Assembly: GCA_016281295.1 (NCBI GenBank)
Contig: JAEEII010000287.1
Span: forward strand, 58,615 to 122,614
Source: Bacteroidales bacterium
GTDB taxonomy: Bacteria > Bacteroidota > Bacteroidia > Bacteroidales > F082
Reading direction: 5' to 3'
DNA length: 64,000 bases
The number at the start of each line of letters is the position of its first letter. Position 1 is the first letter of the stretch. Positions 8,486 through 16,490 of the stretch are shown in pieces. Under the pieces are notes generated by a model. That model had not been told where the DNA came from. It saw nothing but the letters and a program-made list of their open reading frames with translations, and did not search any database. The translations under genes were made by a program, and so were the position numbers.

Positions 8486-11294
8486 CACAGAGATCACGAT
8501 AGTCGCAATGGTCGCATGGTTTTTGTTTCGCATCCAGGGTTTGTGTAAACGGAACAGTAGTATCCATCATTCGGGTCAGTAGGTCACTGAGATAAGCATC
8601 CATGGTTTCGATAAAATGCTCATTCAGGTTCGAATCTTCCACTTGAAGATCGAAAGTGATTTGTGGCATTCTCAACCCATAAATCGACGCCGTGACATTG
8701 TCGGGACTCTCCTCTGGGTGTTCTTTCAAATACAAGTATTTGTATATCAGAAGCTGCAAGGCTTTTTCGGGAATCTCGGCGATGTCGTTAATGTTTTTTG
8801 GAACTTTGACATCAGCGTTTTTCACCTTTCCTGTTTTATAGTCGATGATACGAGTGACATGTCCGCGTCGTTCAATACGGTCAGCCTTGCCTGCAATAAC
8901 ACATGGTATGCCATTGACCATCAAGATAGTATGTAAAGTGTACTCCACATTAGTCACATATAGTTCCTCCTTTTTGATGGCTTCCTCCTCAAAATCCAGG
9001 TATAATTGCAACTGTTTGTCGATGTTGAGTTTGTTAAGATAGTTATAGCCTATGTCGGGCAATCCTTGGGCGAATTTTTTGTTCACCGCTTGGGAGAGTT
9101 TTTGAGGGGCGGATGGTCTGATGCTGAGGCAAAACAGTTCTGGGCTTATCAAGGTGTTGAGGTGGTCTCGGTAAAGCATTTCCAACGTGTCGTGAAGCAC
9201 CGTCCCGATGTCGTTGTCCTGAGTTTCCTCCACTGCGGTCTCGTCTTTTATTTTGATGATGTATTTTAGGAAGAACTTCAGTGGACAGGTGATGTAGGTT
9301 GAGATGGAAGTGGGCGCAAGGGCATCGTGTAGCCTGTCGGTTCGAATCTTCCGCATCAGCGGCTCCATGACCTCGGGCGTTTTCGACGCAAACAATGGAT
9401 AGGAGGGTAGGCTTGGCTCGGTTTTGTTTAAAAACGTTTTTTCTACCAAGACGATGTTAGGGTTGCGTTGTGCCAACTCATATTTGAGTTGCATGAGGAA
9501 CCGGCTGGGTTCGCCGTGGCTGTCGTTGTTGTTGGTGTTGTATATGAAATAAGCCTTGCGCGCTCCTTGGAGTTGTCGATAGAAGTGATATGCATAGACG
9601 GCTTGTTTCTCGTGGTAGTCCGGAAGTCCGCATTCCTTGCGGATATTATAGGGGATGAAGCTCCCGTTGGACTTGTCAGCGGGGAGTATGCCCTCGTTGA
9701 CTCCTAACATATAAAAGGTGTCGAAGTCGAGGTTTCGCGCTTCAAGGATGCCCATGAGTTGTAAGCCATCTATGGAACTGCTGTTGAGTTTGATGGCGAT
9801 GTTGTTGTTTACCAGCTTGTAAAGTATCTCGAACTCATCGAGCGTTCGGATGGCCAGTTGATGCCGTCCCAGGATGTTTTTTAGACGATTGGCCACTTTC
9901 CCTGCTTCGCTGACTTGGTTGAGAAGGAAGGTGTTAGCCTGTCCATCGTTTTGAAGCTTGGCGCCAATGAACTTCAGCAGGTCAATCAGGATGTCAAGCA
10001 ACCGTGACGGTGTGAGCTCTCCTTCCTTGATGTCTTTTCCTAAAAGAAGATGCATGAATTGCTGTGCAGCAGGGGAAGTGCAATATTGTGAGAACACTTT
10101 TTCTTGATAGATGAAAAGCGTTTTTTCTTTGACTTGATTGAGGAAGGCGTTGATGCCTTGTTGTTCCTCCTTTGAAAAGAGGGTTCTTACGATTTCAAGG
10201 CTTAATATACGGATTACAGGCCAAAGATACCAGCCACGGTTGCCTACCTTACGACCTTTGCGGTGAAGGGTGAAAAACTCGCTGATGAGATCATTCAACG
10301 CTGTTTGTCGCATGGGATAACCCATTGACACCTTGATTGCAGAATAACGCTCTTGATTGGGAATGGAGTTCAGCACGGGTATCATCAGGTTTTCATTGGC
10401 CAAAATAACCGCGGGATTATGGCTCTTCTCCACCTCTAACAGGCTCTGCAAAGCTTTGGCTTGAATGGTGTTGCCCATCGAGCCGATAAGGTAGATTTCC
10501 TTGGGCTCTGTCAGGAAATGGTTGGAGAAAACCTTTGGCTTCCAAGCGACATCTTTTGTTATGTAATGACGCGCGAAATGGCCAGCTTCGTTGAGCGGAT
10601 CCTCCACATAATACTGGTCGAAATCCCATACTACTTCGGCCTGGCCGTTTTTATATAGGGTGTCAATCATCTTCTCTTCGGTAGGCGTGAGCGCGTTGAA
10701 ACCAGCGAAGAGAATACGTTGGCCTTTCGTCGCCTCTTGGAGTTGCCGACCATCCATCTCTGATAAGATTCTGATAATCATCCCGTAATAGCCTTTGCCC
10801 TGTGCGAGAAGGCGTTGCCTGAGTTGGTCGTAATACCCCTTTAATCTTTTGTAGAAGTCGAGATAGGCTTGCTCACGAGGGGTGATGCCTCCGTCAAGGT
10901 CCCAGACACCGATTTTCCTCTCCTCATAAATATAGGAGAACAGATGTTGCGCATCCACAGCATATTGGTCTATTTCGTCGAAATCATTGGCCATTTGGGA
11001 TGCCATGCTGCCAAATACGGTGATGTCACCCGAACCACCTTTCTCGGTTTCGATGGCTATCAACTCGAACAAAAGGTCGAGGGTATCGACGATATTCAAT
11101 CCGCTCCACTGGGTCACCGCTTCTTCGATAGAAAGCATCTGGGGCATCCAGATATTGCCCTCATAAATTTCTTTGAAACGGGATCTCAGATAAAAGGCGG
11201 CACGTTTATTCGGAAACACTACGGTGAGTTCTTCTTTCTGAAGATCATAGTGCTGTTTGATGTGATCGGCTACTAGGTTGATAAAACTGGACAT
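8445..11294 (-). CDS. AddB/RexB-like PD-(D/E)XK nuclease-helicase subunit
   Basis: A 949-residue DNA repair protein of the AddB type. The N-terminal two thirds resemble a degenerate UvrD-like helicase (VVFPNKRAAFYLRSRF, ILFAGFNALTPTE, FDTFYMLGVNEGILP), and the last third is a PD-(D/E)XK nuclease (GKADRIERRGHV, RIIDYKTGK). Cysteines in ITCPLKFFLKY and at 927, 930 and 936 (CDHCDYRDLC) match the iron-sulphur staple around the AddB nuclease. The partner AddA would supply the active helicase and is not adjacent here. The gene lies 18 bp downstream of the MurU-like gene, probably in the same operon, although the functions look unrelated. Alternative naming: PD-(D/E)XK nuclease family protein. Confidence 0.87.
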   Translation of the reverse strand: MSSFINLVADHIKQHYDLQKEELTVVFPNKRAAFYLRSRFKEIYEGNIWMPQMLSIEEAVTQWSGLNIVDTLDLLFELIAIETEKGGSGDITVFGSMASQMANDFDEIDQYAVDAQHLFSYIYEERKIGVWDLDGGITPREQAYLDFYKRLKGYYDQLRQRLLAQGKGYYGMIIRILSEMDGRQLQEATKGQRILFAGFNALTPTEEKMIDTLYKNGQAEVVWDFDQYYVEDPLNEAGHFARHYITKDVAWKPKVFSNHFLTEPKEIYLIGSMGNTIQAKALQSLLEVEKSHNPAVILANENLMIPVLNSIPNQERYSAIKVSMGYPMRQTALNDLISEFFTLHRKGRKVGNRGWYLWPVIRILSLEIVRTLFSKEEQQGINAFLNQVKEKTLFIYQEKVFSQYCTSPAAQQFMHLLLGKDIKEGELTPSRLLDILIDLLKFIGAKLQNDGQANTFLLNQVSEAGKVANRLKNILGRHQLAIRTLDEFEILYKLVNNNIAIKLNSSSIDGLQLMGILEARNLDFDTFYMLGVNEGILPADKSNGSFIPYNIRKECGLPDYHEKQAVYAYHFYRQLQGARKAYFIYNTNNNDSHGEPSRFLMQLKYELAQRNPNIVLVEKTFLNKTEPSLPSYPLFASKTPEVMEPLMRKIRTDRLHDALAPTSISTYITCPLKFFLKYIIKIKDETAVEETQDNDIGTVLHDTLEMLYRDHLNTLISPELFCLSIRPSAPQKLSQAVNKKFAQGLPDIGYNYLNKLNIDKQLQLYLDFEEEAIKKEELYVTNVEYTLHTILMVNGIPCVIAGKADRIERRGHVTRIIDYKTGKVKNADVKVPKNINDIAEIPEKALQLLIYKYLYLKEHPEESPDNVTASIYGLRMPQITFDLQVEDSNLNEHFIETMDAYLSDLLTRMMDTTVPFTQTLDAKQKPCDHCDYRDLCVNNAATASPEDDH

Positions 11295-11312
11295 CGGGAA
11301 CGAATTAAGAAT

Positions 11313-12041
11313 TTAAAGTTTAGAATAAAAAAAGTTTTCTATTTGGGGGAAATCTGTGATTTTGCCGATATCGAACCAATAGGTAGGATGGATTTCCACG
11401 GAGCGGATGTGATGGGTGCGTGCTTGTTGGAGATAAAGGTCGATGATGCTGTAGCGTTGATATCCAAATGAAGAGAAAAGACTGGGTTTAAAAAGATGCA
11501 TTCCGCTGAAAGCCAGTTCTTTGTAAAATGATTTCTGTGCATTCACCCATTTATACTGGTTGTCGTTTTTGTTTCTCCATCCAATCAGCGAGTTGTTTTC
11601 GTCAAAAAGGAGTTTGCGTGATGTCTCCCGGTCTTGCGTCAAGAGCCAGGCATCGTCACCGCTTTGGGAAAAACGGTCATACAGTTCTGAGAGGGGAACA
11701 TCGCTCAGGATGTCCACGTTGTGTATCAGCACGGCCTGGGTATCATGAAAGAAGGGCAGGGCTTGCACGATGCCGCCACCAGTGTCCATGAGCCATCCAC
11801 GCTCATCAGAGAGATAGATGTTGGCGTCAAAAGGGTGGGTGTCCACGAAACGAATCACTTGGTCACCAAAATGATGGATGTTGACAATGATGGTGTTGAA
11901 ACCTTGAAGGATGAGATTCTCGATATTCCGTTGCAAGAGGTTTTTCCCGTTGACCTCGACCAAGGCTTTGGGTTTGTCGTGGGTCATCGGCCCCAGCCGA
12001 GTGCCTAACCCAGCAGCAAGAATCATGGCGGTTTTATTCAT
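11313..12041 (-). CDS. MurU-like sugar-1-phosphate nucleotidyltransferase
   Basis: The start is at 12041, giving MNKTAMILAAGLGTRLGPMT; the longer frame to 12158 lies inside the upstream gene. The 242-residue protein has the NTP-binding loop AAGLGTRLGPMT, the basic DKPKALVEVNGK segment, HNVDILSD for the metal-binding Asp, and an ending (HPTYWFDIGKITDFPQIENF) typical of short, single-domain nucleotidyltransferases such as MurU. MurU makes UDP-MurNAc from MurNAc 1-phosphate in the cell-wall recycling shortcut. The gene overlaps the upstream AmgK-like kinase by 8 bp, the same kinase-uridylyltransferase pairing as amgK-murU in Pseudomonas. The sugar (MurNAc, GlcNAc or another hexose) is inferred from this context. 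Confidence 0.85.
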   Translation of the reverse strand: MNKTAMILAAGLGTRLGPMTHDKPKALVEVNGKNLLQRNIENLILQGFNTIIVNIHHFGDQVIRFVDTHPFDANIYLSDERGWLMDTGGGIVQALPFFHDTQAVLIHNVDILSDVPLSELYDRFSQSGDDAWLLTQDRETSRKLLFDENNSLIGWRNKNDNQYKWVNAQKSFYKELAFSGMHLFKPSLFSSFGYQRYSIIDLYLQQARTHHIRSVEIHPTYWFDIGKITDFPQIENFFYSKL

Positions 12042-13479
12042 GGATATGCTGTTCAATATGGTTGAGTTTGACGATGACGGTAGGATAAGTCTTTTTAATC
12101 CAGTCGGCCGTTCTTTGGGCGAAGAACACAGAACGGTGCTGACCGCCAGTACAGCCAAAAGAAATCATCAAATGACTGAAATGCCGCTCTAAATAGTTGT
12201 CAATGCTTTGTCCTACAAGACCTTTGACCTTTTCAAGGAACTCGTGCGTTTGAGGCTTGGCATTGAGGTATTCTTCCACTTCCCAATCACGGCCTGTCTT
12301 TTCTTTAAACCGCGGCTCCCGTCCTGGATTGGGTAGTGCGCGACAGTCAAAGACAAAGCCGCCTCCATTGCCACTGAAGTCGTCGGGATAGCCCTTTTTG
12401 AATGAGAAGCTGTTGACGGTAACAGTTAAGGGTGCGTTGGGTGTGGTGTGTGGAGTGTGAGGGAATAGGGAGAGCAGTTGGGGTAACTGCTGAATAACGT
12501 TCTGAAATTCAGGATAGTCGGAGAGGGGATATCGCTCCGACCATCTTTGCAGCTCTATCAAGGCGTATGGAATGCTCTCCAAAAAATGGGCCTTTTTCTG
12601 GATGAGTCCCCGGAAACCGTAGGCTCCAAGAACTTGAAGCAGTCTGAGATAAACAAAATAAGGATAATAACGGTCAAATTCAATGGCTGAAGGATCCAGA
12701 TAGTTTGCCAAAGACTGTTTGTAGTGCGTTACCAAAGCATCGCGGATCGGCTGTGGGATTTGCGCTTTTACTTGATAAAGGAGTGAGACAACGTCGTATG
12801 GCAGCGGTCCTTTTCTTCCTCCTTGATAATCAATAAAATAAGGTTTTCCGTGGTCCAAAATGATGTTGCGCGACTGAAAGTCACGGTACATGAAAAAATC
12901 ATTTTTGGCTTGACCTACAAAGTCGGCAAAACGGTTGAACTCGGACTTAAGTCGGTATTCGTTAAAGACGATTTCCGCATGAGGTTTAACAAAATAATAT
13001 TTAAAATAATCAAGATCATCCAGGATGGAGCCTTTGTCGAAACAGGGTACGGGATACACCTTATTATAATCTAGTCCTTGGTGACCTTCTACCTGAAAAC
13101 GAACCAGCTGGTCAAGCACTTGTTGTAGTAACGCGACTGTGGAGGTGTCGTTGTAATTGTTGAGCTTTGCTTGTTGCAGAGACAGGAAAAGGGAACAATC
13201 ACCGTGATCTGATTGTAAATAGCAATTTCTTTCTGTGTTGACAGCCAATATTTTAGGAACTTGCAATCCTTTTTTGCCAAAGTGTTCCGTTAAATAAAGA
13301 AAAGACTCGTTTTCCTCAATATTGGTGCTGTAGGTGCCGATGATGGTTTGGGAAGTGGTGCTTATCCTATAATAATGCCGTGACGATCCCGATTCTGCGA
13401 TGGGTTTGAGGTCTAACACGGTCATTCCAATGGACTGAGCGAGGTTTATGATGGTATTTTGAATGTCGAAATTAACCAT
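12034..13479 (-). CDS. AmgK-like anomeric sugar kinase fused to a RapZ C-terminal domain
   Basis: The start at 13479 (MVNFDIQNTIINLAQ) is preferred to one 14 codons upstream that lies close to the -7 box. Of 481 residues, about 1-340 are an aminoglycoside-phosphotransferase-fold kinase like AmgK: SGSSRHYYRIST near the N-terminus, the catalytic loop MYRDFQSRNIIL and the metal site YFIDYQGGRKGPLPYD. Residues 351-481 match the C-terminal domain of RapZ: FDCRALPNPGREP, TGRDWEVEEYL and FGCTGGQHRSV. RapZ uses this domain to sense glucosamine 6-phosphate and bind RNA; its own N-terminal kinase-like domain is absent and replaced by the sugar kinase. The MurU-like gene overlaps the 3' end by 8 bp. Function as a feedback-controlled amino-sugar 1-kinase is inferred. 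Confidence 0.87.
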   Translation of the reverse strand: MVNFDIQNTIINLAQSIGMTVLDLKPIAESGSSRHYYRISTTSQTIIGTYSTNIEENESFLYLTEHFGKKGLQVPKILAVNTERNCYLQSDHGDCSLFLSLQQAKLNNYNDTSTVALLQQVLDQLVRFQVEGHQGLDYNKVYPVPCFDKGSILDDLDYFKYYFVKPHAEIVFNEYRLKSEFNRFADFVGQAKNDFFMYRDFQSRNIILDHGKPYFIDYQGGRKGPLPYDVVSLLYQVKAQIPQPIRDALVTHYKQSLANYLDPSAIEFDRYYPYFVYLRLLQVLGAYGFRGLIQKKAHFLESIPYALIELQRWSERYPLSDYPEFQNVIQQLPQLLSLFPHTPHTTPNAPLTVTVNSFSFKKGYPDDFSGNGGGFVFDCRALPNPGREPRFKEKTGRDWEVEEYLNAKPQTHEFLEKVKGLVGQSIDNYLERHFSHLMISFGCTGGQHRSVFFAQRTADWIKKTYPTVIVKLNHIEQHIHE

Positions 13480-13503
13480 GGCGTTTCTTTGGAAATGAAA
13501 GAG

Positions 13504-13511
13504 CAAAAATA
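13504..13511 (-). promoter_or_regulatory. -7 box for the AmgK-RapZ operon
   Basis: TATTTTTG on the minus strand, 25 bases before the ATG at 13479. It faces away from the DUF349 promoter in the same intergenic region. Confidence 0.45.
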
Positions 13512-13536
13512 CAAAAAACAAATTTTAAAAAAACTG

Positions 13537-13566
13537 ATTGTATTCTGCTTTTTATTACTATTTTTG
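13537..13566 (+). promoter_or_regulatory. Promoter for the DUF349 gene
   Basis: ATTG at 13537-13540, an 18-base spacer and TATTTTTG at 13559-13566 fit the Bacteroidota consensus with one -33 mismatch. The leader would be about 58 bases. Confidence 0.5.
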
Positions 13567-13630
13567 CCCCGTATTTGTGAACTTCATATCGGGACTTCGG
13601 TTCTGATAATACTTAAAATGAATTAATAAT

Positions 13631-15574
13631 ATGGAAACTAAAGAGCTTATGGCTATGAATGCCAACGAGAAAGAGAAAATCAAACAATTGAATCAATCGA
13701 CCACCCTTCCTGACAGCGTTAATATTAGCGTCAACACGCTTGTTGAACAGCCTGTCTCACAGGCAGTTCCTGTTACGGAAATGATTCCTCAAGACGAGGT
13801 GTTGCCCGAGATTGTCACCAACGAGGAGATGGACGAAGAAGATGAGGACACTGAAATTGTTGAATTGGATATCGAAGGGAAGACCAAGGAGGAGTTGGCC
13901 GCCATGCTCGAAGAGGTTGTGCGTGATCCAGATGTGATGAAAATCAAGGATCAGGTTACAGCCATCCGTGTTCGTTTCATGCAACTCAACAAGGAGGACA
14001 TGGACAAGGAATGGGAGAATTTCCTCCAGGACGGTGGTGACAAGGATAGTTTCCAGCATGTCACCGATGACGCTGAGAAACGTTTCAATGCCGCTTTCGG
14101 TATCTTTAAAGCCAACCGCGCCAAACAGAACGAGCTCATTGATGCTCAGAAGGAAGAAAACCTGGCTCAAAAACAAGCCATCCTCGAAGAACTCAAAACG
14201 CTCATCGCTTCTGAAGAGACTTTGAAGAAGACTTACGATGACTTCCGCGCCCTTCAGGAGAAATGGAAAGGCATCGGACAAGTGCCTGCCACCGAGAACG
14301 CCAACCTGTGGAACACTTATCATTTCCTGGTGGAGAAGTTCTTCGACAAGGTGAACATCAACCGTGAGCTCCGTGACCTCGATATGAAGAAAAACCTCGA
14401 TGCCAAAATCGCACTCTGCGAAAAGGCTGAAGAGCTGCTCGACGAGAAGTCTATGTCAAAGGCTTTCAAAGCCCTGCAGAAGCTTCATGAGGATTGGAAA
14501 GAAGTGGGACCTGTCCCGCAAGACAAGAAAGACGAGATCTGGGAGCGCTTTAAAGCCGCTACCGACAAAATAAACGCCATCCGCCGCGAACATTATTCCA
14601 AGATTCAGGATGAGCAGAACGCCAACTTGGAAACCAAGACAGCCCTCTGCGAAAAAGCTGAGGAACTGATCGCGGAGGAATATAACAGCATCAGTGTCTG
14701 GCAGAATAAATCCACCGAACTCACCGAGTTATTCAAGGTGTGGAAGACTGTCGGTCCCGCTGCCAAGAAACAAAACGAGGAAATCTGGACTCGCTTCAAG
14801 ACCTCTATGGACACCTTCTTCGCAAGGAAAAAAGAGTTCTTCTCTACGCTGAAAGACAGACAAACCGAAAACCTCGAACGCAAAATCAACCTCTGTATCG
14901 AAGCTGAAGGCATTCAAGAATCCACCGAGTGGAAGAAAGCCACTGAGCAGTTCAAACGTATGCAGGAAGAATGGAAGACCATTGGCCCCGTCCCGAAACG
15001 TCATGCCGACAAGATCTGGAAACGATTCAGAGCTGCCTGCGATACCTTCTTCGGACGCAAAGCAGAACACTTTGGTGGACTTAAAGAAGAAGAAGCCGCT
15101 AACCTCACCGCCAAACAAGCACTGATTGAAGAAATCAAGAGCTTTGAGTTGAAGCCAAGCCGCGCTGAGAATATGGAGGCTATCAAAGCCCTTCAGAAAC
15201 GCTGGATTGAAATCGGCCATGTCCCGATGAAAGTCAAAGACAGCATCAACACCGAATACAGAAAAGCTGTTGACGCCCTCTTCGATAAGATGAGAAGCAA
15301 CCAAAACGAGATCAGCACCAACGAGTATCGTGAGATGGTGGAGAGCCTCAAAGATGATCCGGAATCCAACGACAAGATGAGACGTGAGAAGACCAACCTC
15401 TCCAACAAGATCCAGAAACTTCGCGACGAGATTGCTGTCCTCGAAAACAATATCGGATTCTTCTCCAACAGCAAGAACTCCGAGCTGATGCGCGCTGAAT
15501 ACGAAAAGAAAATCAACAAAGCCAAGAACGACCTGAAAGTCCTTGAGGCCAAGCTGAGAATTGTGAATGACTAA
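13631..15574 (+). CDS. DUF349 repeat protein
   Basis: Cytoplasmic 647-residue protein built of five DUF349-type helical repeats. Each has a tryptophan/GPVP-like core: EKWKGIGQVP, EDWKEVGPVP, FKVWKTVGPAA, EEWKTIGPVP and KRWIEIGHVP, followed by an IW.RF..A-type helix in most copies. The first 110 residues are acidic and low in order. The last 80 are a charged coiled coil (KTNLSNKIQKLRDEIAVLEN). DUF349 proteins are widespread in Bacteroidota; their biochemical role is not established, so none is assigned. Its last 8 bases overlap the start of aroC (ATGACTAA), implying translational coupling. Confidence 0.9.
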   Translation: METKELMAMNANEKEKIKQLNQSTTLPDSVNISVNTLVEQPVSQAVPVTEMIPQDEVLPEIVTNEEMDEEDEDTEIVELDIEGKTKEELAAMLEEVVRDPDVMKIKDQVTAIRVRFMQLNKEDMDKEWENFLQDGGDKDSFQHVTDDAEKRFNAAFGIFKANRAKQNELIDAQKEENLAQKQAILEELKTLIASEETLKKTYDDFRALQEKWKGIGQVPATENANLWNTYHFLVEKFFDKVNINRELRDLDMKKNLDAKIALCEKAEELLDEKSMSKAFKALQKLHEDWKEVGPVPQDKKDEIWERFKAATDKINAIRREHYSKIQDEQNANLETKTALCEKAEELIAEEYNSISVWQNKSTELTELFKVWKTVGPAAKKQNEEIWTRFKTSMDTFFARKKEFFSTLKDRQTENLERKINLCIEAEGIQESTEWKKATEQFKRMQEEWKTIGPVPKRHADKIWKRFRAACDTFFGRKAEHFGGLKEEEAANLTAKQALIEEIKSFELKPSRAENMEAIKALQKRWIEIGHVPMKVKDSINTEYRKAVDALFDKMRSNQNEISTNEYREMVESLKDDPESNDKMRREKTNLSNKIQKLRDEIAVLENNIGFFSNSKNSELMRAEYEKKINKAKNDLKVLEAKLRIVND

Positions 15575-16490
15575 AGCTTTTCATTTGACCACTTTTGGTG
15601 AATCCCATGGGGTCGCTGTAGGTGGAGTCATTGAGGGATGTCCCTCCGGCTTGAAGATCGATCAGCAACGCATTCAATATGATTTGGCACGTCGTGCCAC
15701 AGCTTCCACCACGTTTGCCTCTCAAAGAAAAGAGGCGGACGTGGTGGAGTTTTTATCGGGGCTTCTCGATGGAGTGACTCTCGGAACCCCCCTCGCTTTC
15801 ATGGTTCGCAACACCGACGCACATCCCGAGGACTATGAGGCCATGAAAGAGGTGTTCAGGCCTTCCCATGCCGATTACACCTATCAGCAAAAATACGGTA
15901 TCCGCGACTGGCGTGGCGGAGGCAGGGCATCGGCACGAACGATGTTGCCATACGTCGTTGCCGGAAGCATTGCCAAACAATGGCTCGAAACCCTCAACAT
16001 CAAAGTGACCGCGGAAGTGCTGAGTATCGGAGGAATGACTGACCCCGTGAAGATGGAGGCTTTGCTGGCTCAATGTAGGGCAGAAGGCGATACGGTGGGT
16101 GGCGTTGTGCATGGAAGCATTGTCGGGCTTCGTGCAGGTTTAGGTGAACCTCTGGACGACAAATTCCAAGCTTGCCTCGCCAAAGCGATGTTCACCATCC
16201 CAGCCGTTAAGGGATTTGAATATGGTGACGGTTTTTCCATGGCATCGATGAGAGGCTCTGAAGCCAACGATTCCATGGCTGTCAATGAGGACGGGACAGT
16301 GCGTTTTTTGACCAACCACTCTGGCGGGATACAGGGCGGTATCACCAATGGTGAAACCGTCTTTTTTAACGTCGCTTTCAAGCCGATACCCACCTTGGGG
16401 AAAGGCGACCGTCACGACGTATGTGCCTTGCCAAGGGCATCAGTCATCGTAGAGGCTATGGCGGCACTCACCACTGTGAGATTCCTTTAG
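15567..16490 (+). CDS. aroC: Chorismate synthase, short form
   Basis: Converts EPSP to chorismate with reduced FMN, the last shikimate-pathway step. Recognised by FGESHGVAVGGVIEGCP, FRPSHADYTYQQKYG, WRGGGRASART, GLGEPLDDK, NHSGGIQGGI and KGDRHDVCALPRA. At 307 residues it is about 50 shorter than usual. The shortening comes from a reduced segment after residue 150, loss of most of the loop before GDRHD, and a C-terminus that stops right after the ALTTVRFL helix. The reading frame is clean, with the stop 4 bp inside the convergent neighbour's 3' end, so this looks like a compact form and not a frameshift. The coupled upstream gene encodes the DUF349 protein. Confidence 0.93.
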   Translation: MTKAFHLTTFGESHGVAVGGVIEGCPSGLKIDQQRIQYDLARRATASTTFASQRKEADVVEFLSGLLDGVTLGTPLAFMVRNTDAHPEDYEAMKEVFRPSHADYTYQQKYGIRDWRGGGRASARTMLPYVVAGSIAKQWLETLNIKVTAEVLSIGGMTDPVKMEALLAQCRAEGDTVGGVVHGSIVGLRAGLGEPLDDKFQACLAKAMFTIPAVKGFEYGDGFSMASMRGSEANDSMAVNEDGTVRFLTNHSGGIQGGITNGETVFFNVAFKPIPTLGKGDRHDVCALPRASVIVEAMAALTTVRFL

